Below, piece by piece: positions 43,949 to 51,806 of a stretch of DNA of 64,000 nucleotides. Origin of the DNA: UBA1181 sp045226255 (GTDB taxonomy: Bacteria; Bacteroidota; Bacteroidia; Bacteroidales; Paludibacteraceae). Under the pieces are notes generated by a model that saw only the letters and a list, made by a program, of their open reading frames with translations, had not been told where the DNA came from and did no database searches. Made by a program: the position numbers and the translations under genes. The stretch's first letter is position 1. Every line of letters begins with the position of its first letter. Location: the NCBI GenBank assembly GCA_045226255.1, contig JBGVCG010000018.1, positions 1 through 64,000 on the forward strand, read 5' to 3'.

Positions 43949-44224
43949 ATGGAGACAAATAATAACACAGAAACTCATCCATTCGCAGCAGTTCATCCTA
44001 CGGAAATCATTAAAGATGAGATAAAGGCGAGAGGAATATCACAAAAAGAACTAGCTTTCAGAATGGGAATGGAGACCTCTAATCTGAGCAAGTTGCTCAA
44101 GGGGGAGGACATCACTCCTGCCGTTGCGGCCCAATTGGAGGTGGCGCTTGATATCCCTTCTGAGTTTTGGCTAAACCTGCAGTCTCAGTACGAGATTGAT
44201 TCGTCAATTATCCTTTCCAAGTAA
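43949..44224 (+). CDS. 3'-truncated XRE/HigA-type protein (left half of a split gene)
   Basis: The 91-residue product METNNNTETHPFAAVHPTEI... has a HigA-type helix-turn-helix (ISQKELAFRMGMETSNLSKL, then IPSEFWLNLQSQYEID). It ends nine codons after the point where the insert begins. The homologous frame continues at 44981 into an ImmA/IrrE-type peptidase, so the ancestral gene seems to have been one XRE-ImmA protein of about 400 residues. As it stands, this half could still bind DNA as a free antitoxin-like regulator. No toxin gene lies next to it in the same direction. Confidence 0.7.
   Translation: METNNNTETHPFAAVHPTEIIKDEIKARGISQKELAFRMGMETSNLSKLLKGEDITPAVAAQLEVALDIPSEFWLNLQSQYEIDSSIILSK
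44050..44201 (+). repeat. Left 152-bp imperfect direct repeat (HTH segment)
   Basis: This stretch, coding for the HTH and following helix, matches 44981-45132 with nine differences that I counted by eye, most of them silent. The two copies border the 779-bp insert at 44202-44980. Confidence 0.85.
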
Positions 44225-44752
44225 TACCTCAAATTTATCTTTGATGTGTTTTCGGATCTTTGAGAGGAAACATGTTCCCTCGTCGATTGTCCCTGCCTTT
44301 TCTACTCTTTCCGAAATCTCTCTCAAGGTAATGTCTGATTGTGTGTGGCTGAGAATGCTCAATACCATTCCTGGCCAGTGAACATATAGGTCTGGCGGTC
44401 CGTATACCCCACGTTTCTCCATTTCGGATTTGAACGACTCATGGTATATCGATTTGAGAGTCAAGTGGTTGCCGAGACCCAAGTAAAAAGGCACCCAACC
44501 TTCTGGCGCCAAGTGATCAAAAGAGTTGAATATGCAATCCTTCAAGGTTGGTACGACTTTCAATAGATGTTTGTACTTCAGCTTTGCATGGAGGTCCGCA
44601 TAATTGGTGTAATATATTTGGCCATTTATATCAATAATGCATACGCTTCCACCATCTCCACATGCTCCTGCTTTAGCATACGAAAATGCTACAATATCAA
44701 GGTTGCAATACTTTTTGTAATTCGCTTCTTCAATTTTGATGATCTGTAACAT
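44204..44752 (-). CDS. Unknown protein carried by the insert in the XRE gene
   Basis: The 182-residue product (MLQIIKIEEANYKKYCNLDI...) has no signal or membrane segment. It has KAGACGDGGSVCIIDINGQI near residue 28, and FDHLAPEGWVPFYLGLGNHL near 79. I do not recognise it. It is the only gene of the insert and runs opposite to the split XRE/ImmA gene; its stop lies two bases from the left repeat. A promoter -7 box precedes it at 44797-44790. It could be cargo such as a defence or nutritional gene, but nothing supports a specific role. Confidence 0.65.
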   Translation of the reverse strand: MLQIIKIEEANYKKYCNLDIVAFSYAKAGACGDGGSVCIIDINGQIYYTNYADLHAKLKYKHLLKVVPTLKDCIFNSFDHLAPEGWVPFYLGLGNHLTLKSIYHESFKSEMEKRGVYGPPDLYVHWPGMVLSILSHTQSDITLREISERVEKAGTIDEGTCFLSKIRKHIKDKFEVLLGKDN

Positions 44753-44789
44753 GGTGGCTTTATATTAGCGGAAAGACATCGTTATAACA

Positions 44790-44797
44790 CAAAAGTA
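44790..44797 (-). promoter_or_regulatory. Putative -7 box of the insert gene
   Basis: The minus strand reads TACTTTTG at 44797-44790, identical to the -7 box of the tRNA-Glu promoter. The ATG at 44752 is 38 bases downstream. Confidence 0.45.
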
Positions 44798-44866
44798 ATG
44801 ATTTTTTAATATCAAGAATATGCATGCAATTATTCGTAATCATATTCCCCGAATTTAGCCTCAAGT

Positions 44867-44918
44867 GGGGGACAATTTGTCCCCCTGTTTGCCTATTGGT
44901 GTAGGCGGGAAAGCCTAC
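44867..44918. promoter_or_regulatory. Palindrome and alternative hairpins in the insert
   Basis: GGGGGACAA (44867-44875) and TTGTCCCCC (44877-44885) form a nearly perfect 19-base palindrome, which looks like an operator or hairpin. Next to it GCCTA (44891-44895) can pair with TAGGC (44902-44906), or GTAGGC (44901-44906) with GCCTAC (44913-44918); the two pairings exclude each other. It lies between the divergent insert gene and the right half of the XRE gene. Confidence 0.5.
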
Positions 44919-44942
44919 AAGATGTAAGCCTATGAAATAAGG

Positions 44943-45992
44943 GTGATTTTATCATTTTTGATAGGCCATTTAGCTTCTTTACTAGCTTTCAGAATGGGAA
45001 TGGAGACCTCTAATCTGAGCAAGTTACTCAAGGGGGAGAACATTACTCCTGCCATTGCTGCCCAATTAGAGGTGGCGCTTGATATCCCTTCTGAGTTTTG
45101 GCTAAACCTACAGTCTCAGTATGAGATAGATTTCAGGAACGTGGCTTTAAGGGACGAGCATGAGGCGGCCGCCATTAAAAAGGAAAGGATCCTTTCCGAC
45201 ATTCTAAACCTTCCTGAGTTATACAAACGGCTGTCCATTCATCCGTCGTTGTTCATTCAGGACAAGTTGTCCCAATTGGAAGAGTTGTTGGGATTCCCTG
45301 CCCATGAAATCGGGCACCAACAATTCGTTATGCAGACACGCTATAAGAAAAGTGACAAGCTGGACGTTGAGGAGAAGAACCAGACGACGTGGCTCTTGTT
45401 GGCCTACATCGCATCTAAAAACAACCGACCGAAGGAGTCCTTTGCAAAGTCAAATGCGAAAGATGCCGCTTTGGAGATAGCCGAGATGACCCATAGGGGA
45501 GGCATAAAGGAAGAAGACATAAAGAATATCCTTTACAGTCATGGCATATCGTATCAGGTAGTTACGAAGCTGGAGAAAACACCCATTGACGCAGTAGCCA
45601 TCCAGATGACTGATTATCCAGCCATTGTGGTGACACACCGCTATAATGACATGAGTAAATTGATATTTAATGTCCTGCATGAGCTTGGGCATATTGCGCT
45701 ACACATGGATAGGGACAAAGAGACGATATTTATCTCTTCGGACGAGACCTATTCCAGAGAAAACAAGACGGAGAAGGAGGCGAACAGATTCGCCGAAGAC
45801 ATTCTCATCCCAAGGGAGATATGGAGCAAGATGATGTCCGCAGGCACCAAAAGTTTGTCGAATCAGTATATTCTAAAGAAACTTGCGCAATTAGCATCAG
45901 AGTACCATCTCAACTATAACATTGTCGTGGAAAGATACCGATACGAATCAAACCGCTATGGAATTGGGGTGAAGGGGGTGGCTATTGGGTAG
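44943..45992 (+). CDS. 5'-truncated XRE-ImmA/IrrE metallopeptidase (right half of a split gene)
   Basis: The frame has a HigA-type HTH in its first 65 residues and then an ImmA/IrrE peptidase domain with the zinc motif NVLHELGHIALHMD near residue 243 and EKEANRFAEDILIP near 279. Such proteins cleave or act on partner repressors, as in ICE and phage control and some toxin-antitoxin systems. The N-terminal 30 or so residues are missing: a GTG at 44943 gives a foreign leader (MILSFLIGHLASL), and the first in-frame ATG is at 44994 inside the HTH. It might still be expressed from the insert. The peptidase core itself looks intact. Confidence 0.75.
   Translation: MILSFLIGHLASLLAFRMGMETSNLSKLLKGENITPAIAAQLEVALDIPSEFWLNLQSQYEIDFRNVALRDEHEAAAIKKERILSDILNLPELYKRLSIHPSLFIQDKLSQLEELLGFPAHEIGHQQFVMQTRYKKSDKLDVEEKNQTTWLLLAYIASKNNRPKESFAKSNAKDAALEIAEMTHRGGIKEEDIKNILYSHGISYQVVTKLEKTPIDAVAIQMTDYPAIVVTHRYNDMSKLIFNVLHELGHIALHMDRDKETIFISSDETYSRENKTEKEANRFAEDILIPREIWSKMMSAGTKSLSNQYILKKLAQLASEYHLNYNIVVERYRYESNRYGIGVKGVAIG
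44981..45132 (+). repeat. Right 152-bp imperfect direct repeat (HTH segment)
   Basis: This is the partner of 44050-44201. The identity starts at ACTAGCTTTCAGAATGGG and ends in the codons for EID. Recombination between the two would delete the insert and restore one open XRE-ImmA frame. Confidence 0.85.
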
Positions 45993-46065
45993 GCATGTAT
46001 TACTTGTTTCTAATTGTTAATACGACCAAAATTTGCCACTACTGGCGTTTTTTAGTCATCCGCAT

Positions 46066-46096
46066 TCTGTTGAATGAATAAAACCCATTATTTTTG
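46066..46096 (+). promoter_or_regulatory. Possible promoter of the PARIS-like locus
   Basis: TCTG (46066-46069), 19 bases, TATTTTTG (46089-46096) resembles the Bacteroidota form. It precedes the ATPase fragment and, beyond it, the AriA-like gene. Confidence 0.45.
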
Positions 46097-46138
46097 CATT
46101 ACCAAAAAGTGCCAATGATGGCAAAAATTAGGAATAAT

Positions 46139-46351
46139 ATGAAGGAAATCAAACGAGATAGATGTCTTAACCAGCTGATAGATAGCCGACAGAATGGCTT
46201 TATCAAAATCGTGACAGGAATCTGCAGATGTGGCAAGTCATATCTACTGAATGTATTGTTCTATCACTATCTATTAGATAATGGGGTGGCAGAAGACCAC
46301 ATTATTCGTATTGATCTTGAAGATCGTTTGAACAAGGAACTGAGAAATTAA
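46139..46351 (+). pseudogene. N-terminal fragment of an AAA ATPase (DUF4143-type)
   Basis: The frame reads MKEIKRDRCLNQLIDSRQNG, then IVTGICRCGKSYLL with a P-loop, then a short strand IIRIDLEDR and a stop after 70 residues. It resembles the start of the AAA_14/DUF4143 ATPases, which are normally about 400 residues, so most is lost. It ends 10 bases before the AriA-like gene. Either a previous gene was replaced by the defence operon, or the short peptide is retained as a leader. Confidence 0.7.
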
Positions 46352-46361
46352 CATAATAATT

Positions 46362-47735
46362 ATGGAAAATCAATTTATCCAAGAGTTTGAAATCATCGGC
46401 CTTTTTGGCTATAAGAATGTATGCATTACATTCAATCATTCTACCCTGATAGTAATAGGTGAGAATGGATTCGGCAAGACAAGTATCTTGAATGCTCTTA
46501 ATTTCCTAATTACGCACTCATACAAGCGTCTATTAGAGATTAAGTTTGTTGCAATAAAACTAACTATAGATGGCAAGGAGTTCTCCTATGAAAGAAATCT
46601 GATAGAACAGTATTCTTCCTATGTTGATAGAAAAGACAACGAAGACCATTCCATTATTGATTATGTAAGACGAAATACAGACAAAAAAGTTTTTTTGACA
46701 GCAGTAAATTTGATTGAAACTGGAAAACGTAGGGATTTCTTTACTTTTGTGAATAATGATGATTTCTTGAAAACGATTCCTGGTAATTTGTTGTATCAAG
46801 AATTATTTACCTGGAATGAGCAGACAAAGGCTTTCAGTGATTTTCACGTTATGGAAAATCTTATTGATAGTTACGGCTATACCGTTCTTTTCTATCCAAC
46901 TTATCGAAGAGTTGAAGTTGATTATCAGAGTCTATTCCCTCTCGGAGAAAGACGAAGATTGATGCATTATGAGGAGGAAAGAAACAATGAACATGAGGAT
47001 ATGAATATCCGTTTCGGAATGATGGATGTGAATGGACGCATTAAAACAATTACAGATATTATCCGAAAATCATCATTGGAAGGTTTTACAAACGTATCAG
47101 GTGACGTTATTCACCAGATGCTAGATCAGAATTCTGGTGCTAAACACGAATTAAATTGTACAGAAGAAGAATTAAGAATAGTCCTTGATCGAACAGGTAG
47201 TAAACTGAATGAAAGTGACAAATCTGTTATATTGGATCAATTTAAGAATCATGACAAGGCCCTATTAGGGAACGATTTCCTTTTGTTCTATTTACAACAA
47301 CTATTGATGATATACAGAAGTCAAGAAAGGTACGACTCTGCAATCAACATGTTTTGTGAGGTTTGCAATAAGTATCTGAGTGACAAGAAGTTTGTGTATG
47401 ATGCAAGTAATGTGTCACTTGAAATTTACCGTTGTGTCGATGGTAAGCCTGTTATATCGCAAGATAACAATGTTCAATTGAATCAATTAAGTTCGGGCGA
47501 AAAACAAATTGTTTCCATCTTTTCTCAAATTTATTTGGAACTTGATAAAAAGTATGTCGTATTGTTTGATGAGCCAGAGTTATCATTGTCAATATACTGG
47601 CAGGAGAATCTGTTACCTGATATTATTGCATCAGGCAACTGTAAATTCTTAATGGCAGTAACTCATTCTCCATTTATCTTTGGTGACAAGTTGAAACAAT
47701 ATACTATTGGAATGCATGAATTTATAAAGAGATAA
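46362..47735 (+). CDS. ariA: AAA/ABC-type ATPase, AriA-like (PARIS)
   Basis: The 457-residue ATPase begins ENQFIQEFEIIGLFGYKNVC, typical of the OLD/RecF-like group. The P-loop GENGFGKT is at residues 33-40; the signature LSSGEKQIVSIFSQI lies near residue 374 and Walker B VVLFDEPELSLS near 397, followed by THSPFIFGD. It overlaps a DUF4435 gene by one base. ATPase + DUF4435 is the composition of PARIS, in which AriA holds AriB inactive and releases it on sensing a phage protein such as an anti-restriction factor. Assignment rests on gene pairing and motifs. Other OLD-type pairs are possible. Confidence 0.8.
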   Translation: MENQFIQEFEIIGLFGYKNVCITFNHSTLIVIGENGFGKTSILNALNFLITHSYKRLLEIKFVAIKLTIDGKEFSYERNLIEQYSSYVDRKDNEDHSIIDYVRRNTDKKVFLTAVNLIETGKRRDFFTFVNNDDFLKTIPGNLLYQELFTWNEQTKAFSDFHVMENLIDSYGYTVLFYPTYRRVEVDYQSLFPLGERRRLMHYEEERNNEHEDMNIRFGMMDVNGRIKTITDIIRKSSLEGFTNVSGDVIHQMLDQNSGAKHELNCTEEELRIVLDRTGSKLNESDKSVILDQFKNHDKALLGNDFLLFYLQQLLMIYRSQERYDSAINMFCEVCNKYLSDKKFVYDASNVSLEIYRCVDGKPVISQDNNVQLNQLSSGEKQIVSIFSQIYLELDKKYVVLFDEPELSLSIYWQENLLPDIIASGNCKFLMAVTHSPFIFGDKLKQYTIGMHEFIKR

Positions 47736-48670
47736 TGACTGATCAGAATTTTACTCCAAATGCATTGGCCAAGAAAAGAGATGAAGCTTCAGTTGTCTAT
47801 TCTAAATTCACTTTGCTTATCCCAAAATTTGGTGAAGATGCTATTTATTGTTTTGTAGAAGGCTATGACATGCCTTACTACAGTTCTATTGTCCGAAATG
47901 TTTGTCGAAAAGTTCCTGTAGGAATTAAGTGTAATTGCAAAAGTTCTGTCATTGCTGCTAATAAATTTATAGAAACAAAAGAAGATTGTAGTAGGTACAC
48001 AAAACGGTATTTTGTGGATCGAGACTTTGACAATAACGACAATCTACCTAACACAATTTTCATTACAGATGGTTATGCGATAGAAAACTACTATCTGTCG
48101 GATAAATGTGTTAGTAGCATTCTTGAAACTGAATTTAATATGTCAAGAGCAGAATATCCTGACAATTACACTAAGTGTATGGATTTATTCCATTCAGAAC
48201 ATGAAAAGTTTTTAGAAGGGATATCATTATTTAATGCATGGTATAGTTGTCTTTATAGCAACCCAGATTGGGATAGAAGCGAGGTGTCACTTGATGAATG
48301 TTTTCCTAAAGAATGGCTTTCTTTGAAAATTGGCGATATAAGATATTCATATAACTTGTCAGACATTGAGATGAAGTATAATAAGGCACCTCACATGGAA
48401 GAATCTCTTGTCAATGAGGAAAAAACAAAACTACTAGCAAATGGTTATATGTTCTATCGAGGTAAATACGAGATGCAATTTTTATTTGAATTTTTGAGGT
48501 TTATTCAAAATGAGCCTAAAAAATCTCGTGTTTATAGTGTTGCCTCGTGCCATATACCCTTTTGTCAGAGCACAATGTTATCAACATTTTCACAATATGC
48601 AGATGTTTCAGATAATTTATATCGATACATAGAAACTGGCAATCGGGAATGTATGAATAAAGAAATCTAG
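47735..48670 (+). CDS. ariB: DUF4435 protein, AriB-like effector (PARIS)
   Basis: The 311-residue protein has the DUF4435/TOPRIM-like pattern: IYCFVEGYDMPYYSSIV with Glu42, RYFVDRDFDN with Asp95 and Asp97, and ITDGYAIENYYL near residue 110. AriB of PARIS is a toxic nuclease (reported to attack tRNA) kept in check by AriA. It starts at the TAATG overlap with the ATPase gene, so both subunits are co-translated. The A+T-rich codon use resembles the rest of the island and differs from the core genes. The acidic residues expected for activity are present. Confidence 0.8.
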   Translation: MTDQNFTPNALAKKRDEASVVYSKFTLLIPKFGEDAIYCFVEGYDMPYYSSIVRNVCRKVPVGIKCNCKSSVIAANKFIETKEDCSRYTKRYFVDRDFDNNDNLPNTIFITDGYAIENYYLSDKCVSSILETEFNMSRAEYPDNYTKCMDLFHSEHEKFLEGISLFNAWYSCLYSNPDWDRSEVSLDECFPKEWLSLKIGDIRYSYNLSDIEMKYNKAPHMEESLVNEEKTKLLANGYMFYRGKYEMQFLFEFLRFIQNEPKKSRVYSVASCHIPFCQSTMLSTFSQYADVSDNLYRYIETGNRECMNKEI

Positions 48671-48777
48671 CTAGGGTTTATGCATTATTTAAATGAACAT
48701 TCATGTTTGTGTAGCAAGACACAAAAAAGACTTGTATTTGTGCTCTATAACATCATGTTTAATTTGAGTTTTGTTTG

Positions 48778-48906
48778 TACCTTTGCATTAACAAAAGAAA
48801 GGAATATATAGAAAAGGACAAGAAAGAATAGGATAAGCATCACACGGATGCTTCTTGATTTTATTGACTTATAACATTAAGAATGCTTATGGCGTTCTTT
48901 ATTTGT
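48778..48906 (+). ncRNA. Candidate small transcript between PARIS and the glycan operon
   Basis: TACCTTTG at 48778-48785 is a full -7 match but has no gene in its direction. Downstream are hairpin AAGCATC/GATGCTT (48835-48853) and hairpin AAGAATGC/GCGTTCTT (48879-48899) followed by TTATTTG, which could end a transcript of about 110 bases. The rest of 48671-49031 shows nothing else. It may equally be a relic leader of a lost gene. Confidence 0.35.
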
Positions 48907-49031
48907 GCCAAAACCTCTTTAGTTACTGATAATTAGTGGTGACTAATTTTAAGGAGGCATAGTAGGTTTTCCGTTACATTGATGAAGGAAAGTAAATTCC
49001 AAATCCTAATGAAAAAAAACATTCGGCAAAC

Positions 49032-49760
49032 CTATTTTTGTTTTGACACGACGAAAATCTTTTCTCTTGGATTGATGCTATTTAACACAATATCATCTGT
49101 TACTTCCATTACATTCGTTTTAAAACCAACCGATTCCAATCGCATCAGATAATCATCCTGAGTATATATCCTTTTATGAAACCTGTGTCCATATCTGATT
49201 TCAGATTCACGATAACTGATAACTCCTATATGTTCAATAGTTTTAAGTATTTTATTTGATATTGGGACTTGCAAAATAGCTGTTCCTCCTGGTTTTAAAA
49301 CCCTAAAAATCTCTCGCATGGCCTTTTTATCATCTGTTATGTCTTGCAATACATGATTACACACAACATAGTCCATGCTATTATCCGCAATATCTAAATT
49401 AAGTAAGTCCATCTGAATAAGATAATTTGGATATTCATACCCATGTTCGAAAGAGTCAATTGGCAAATAATTTAAGTTTTCCTTTTTCAAAAAGATACAC
49501 GCAAGGCAGTTTTCAGGTGCAACATGAAGAAAATTACAGTCTTCATCACCATCTATTAGGTTCGTATAATGTTTTAGATACAAAAAAACAAGTCTATCAC
49601 GATCACTACCTTTGCATCTGTGACAACGTTGAAATCTATGACCGGATCCTATAACATCAAGCTCTTGCAATACAGGGAATTCAGAACCGACAGGCAACAA
49701 AGGGAATGTTGTATCACCACAAATCGGACAGCAGTATTTCCCATTTAATACATTATTCAT
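49032..49760 (-). CDS. SAM methyltransferase with N-terminal zinc ribbon
   Basis: About 242 residues. Two CXXC pairs near the start (CPICGD, then RCHRCKGSDRDRL) form a zinc ribbon, followed by a class I methyltransferase core with FLHVAPENCLACIFL, MDYVVCNHVLQDI, REIFRVLKPGGTAILQVPIS. This combination occurs in LPS and capsule loci. The ATG at 49760 overlaps the epimerase stop by ATGA; an ATG six bases earlier is also possible. It is the last gene of the seven-gene operon and may methylate a sugar or lipid. Confidence 0.85.
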   Translation of the reverse strand: MNNVLNGKYCCPICGDTTFPLLPVGSEFPVLQELDVIGSGHRFQRCHRCKGSDRDRLVFLYLKHYTNLIDGDEDCNFLHVAPENCLACIFLKKENLNYLPIDSFEHGYEYPNYLIQMDLLNLDIADNSMDYVVCNHVLQDITDDKKAMREIFRVLKPGGTAILQVPISNKILKTIEHIGVISYRESEIRYGHRFHKRIYTQDDYLMRLESVGFKTNVMEVTDDIVLNSINPREKIFVVSKQK

Positions 49761-50743
49761 TGACATACAATTCTTTGGTTAAACACATACCAATCTATTG
49801 TTTTCTTTATCCCCTCTACGATATAAGTATCCGGAACATAGGATAAGTATTTTTTAGCTTTTTCAATACTTGCTTGAGAATGAGCTATATCACCTTTCCT
49901 AACTGGTCCATAATTTTCTTTCACGTTTTTGGGAAGCAATTGTCGTTCCCCCAACTCCTCTTTTATCAGTGCTATCAGATCTCGTATAGTAGTCTGCTCA
50001 CCGCATGCTGTATTGTATATCTGATTTACAGCGCATCGGTTTTCTGTCTCCATCGCAAGGACATTCATTTTTATAGCATTATCGATGTAAGTAAAGTCAC
50101 GACTATATGAACCGTCTCCGTTTATAATAGGGCACTCTCCGGTTAAACATTGTTTGATAAATAGAGGTATTACTGCGGCATAAGCACTATTCGGATCTTG
50201 TCTTTCTCCATATACATTGAAGTATCTAAGTCCAATATATTCCAACCCATAAAGTTTAGAAAAAATATCTGCATATAACTCATCAACATATTTTGTTAGG
50301 GCGTATGGAGAAAGAAGCTTTCCTATGCTATTTTCCTTCTTGGGTAAGTCAGTATTATCTCCATATATTGAGCTGCTTGTCGCGAATATGAATCTTCTCA
50401 CTCCACAATCTCTTGCAGCTACAATCATATTTAGGAAGCCACCTATATTAACTTCGTTCGTGAGAATCGGATTATCAATACTTCTAGGTATACTGCCAAG
50501 GGCTGCTTCATGGAAAACAAAATCAACCCCCTTTGTTGCTCTTTGACAAGTATGCAGATCACGAATATCCCCTTCTATAAGGTGAAATCTTTCTTTGTGG
50601 TAGTTAATAAGATGTTGTATGTTTGCTTTGTGTCCAGTTGAGAAGTTGTCTAAACATGTCACATTATGGCCTTTTTTTACAAAGTAATCACATAAGTTAG
50701 ACCCAATAAAACCAGCACCTCCCGTAACTAATATATTGCTCAT
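49757..50743 (-). CDS. UDP-sugar 4-epimerase-like extended SDR
   Basis: The 328-residue protein starts MSNILVTGGAGFIGSNLCDY with the NAD-binding glycine motif, has SSSIYGDNTDLPKKE, the catalytic YALTK near residue 149, and LRYFNVYGERQDPNSAYAAV. These are features of the WbpP/TviC/GalE branch that interconverts UDP-GlcNAc and UDP-GalNAc or their acids. It supplies a sugar nucleotide to the operon's glycosyltransferases. Four bases separate it from the upstream gene. Confidence 0.9.
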   Translation of the reverse strand: MSNILVTGGAGFIGSNLCDYFVKKGHNVTCLDNFSTGHKANIQHLINYHKERFHLIEGDIRDLHTCQRATKGVDFVFHEAALGSIPRSIDNPILTNEVNIGGFLNMIVAARDCGVRRFIFATSSSIYGDNTDLPKKENSIGKLLSPYALTKYVDELYADIFSKLYGLEYIGLRYFNVYGERQDPNSAYAAVIPLFIKQCLTGECPIINGDGSYSRDFTYIDNAIKMNVLAMETENRCAVNQIYNTACGEQTTIRDLIALIKEELGERQLLPKNVKENYGPVRKGDIAHSQASIEKAKKYLSYVPDTYIVEGIKKTIDWYVFNQRIVCQ

Positions 50744-50747
50744 AATT

Positions 50748-51806
50748 TCAACTATTTAGAAATGAAAGAATTTCATTTATCGCTTCTTTATTTCCTGGGT
50801 GGAAACCATTCTGAGCACAAGTGCTATTTATCGATTTCGTACACAGCTGCGCAAATTCGTTAGGAAGGATTCCTATATCAGCAACTCTTATATTTTTCAC
50901 ATTCAAGTTATTGATATTCTGTTTTTGCTCTTCCTTCCTATAACTACAGCCTGTTACAAAGGAAATGGATGGAATACCAAGAAAAGCTAACTCACTCAAT
51001 GTATTCCTACCCGATCTGGTAATGATTAAGGAAGCATTGCTATAGATTTCTCGCGAATCTAAAATCCCTTCATAAATGTGGGTATTATTGCATATTTTCA
51101 TTGACGATAATTTATCATATATGTTAGAGCTAGAACATATTATATGCCATGAATAGTCAAGCATGTAATAAGCGGTTTCGCAACATAAGCGTGCGATTTC
51201 TATAGAATTTTCAATGAATTCATCTCCAACATTAACTGTTCCTCCTCCCAATATACAATAAATCATTTTATCTGGGATGTTAGACAAGCTTAGAACTTCT
51301 TTTCTAATGATAGTACTAAGACTAACTAACTTTTTATATGGATAGGAGGTCGTAACTCTTCGAGTGCCATGTACAATAGCTAGATCCGCCATTAAATAAT
51401 GGTAGTTGAAATAATCCATAGGTTCCCTTTCGTTTGTTGGATTACAAACGTCAGAAGGATTCAATAATGCTACAATTTTCAAACGCGGGTATGATATTCG
51501 TAAAGACATTAATATCAATGGTTCCCCATCAATTATCACCATATCTGGCTGGTATGACTTAATTATCTTATGAATATGTGCCCCTGCTTGATTTGTAGGA
51601 AGAAGCCCAATCGAGCAGTAGTCCAATGGAGAAACATCAATTAATTCTCCCATACCTCGAGTAGCTAGATACTGATTCCCTTGCAAATAGGTTGTGACTT
51701 TTATGTCTATATTAAAATCATCCCTTAGTGATTCCAGAAGAGTCATACCCCCAACGACCCTACCCAAACCAGGAAATCCTCGTAATATGCCTAATATTTT
51801 CTTCAT
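50748..51806 (-). CDS. GT-B (MurG/GT28-like) glycosyltransferase
   Basis: The 352-residue protein starts MKKILGILRGFPGLGRVVGG with a glycine-rich loop. Other features are VIIDGEPLILM near residue 92, CILGGGTVNVGDEF near 184, and the donor-binding SLIITRSGRNTLSELAFLGI near 262 with S(I)SFVTG after it, as in GT28/MurG-type enzymes. It overlaps the preceding fusion gene by ATGA. It likely transfers a nucleotide-activated sugar; acceptor unknown. Confidence 0.8.
   Translation of the reverse strand: MKKILGILRGFPGLGRVVGGMTLLESLRDDFNIDIKVTTYLQGNQYLATRGMGELIDVSPLDYCSIGLLPTNQAGAHIHKIIKSYQPDMVIIDGEPLILMSLRISYPRLKIVALLNPSDVCNPTNEREPMDYFNYHYLMADLAIVHGTRRVTTSYPYKKLVSLSTIIRKEVLSLSNIPDKMIYCILGGGTVNVGDEFIENSIEIARLCCETAYYMLDYSWHIICSSSNIYDKLSSMKICNNTHIYEGILDSREIYSNASLIITRSGRNTLSELAFLGIPSISFVTGCSYRKEEQKQNINNLNVKNIRVADIGILPNEFAQLCTKSINSTCAQNGFHPGNKEAINEILSFLNS

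Noticed and set aside
43949..44752. Toxin-antitoxin pair of HigBA type
   Set aside because: The gene next to the HTH protein is on the opposite strand, convergent, and shows no RelE/HigB features.
44202..44980. Insertion sequence in the XRE gene
   Set aside because: There is no transposase and no terminal inverted repeat; the 152-bp flanking repeats are coding and diverged, unlike target-site duplications.
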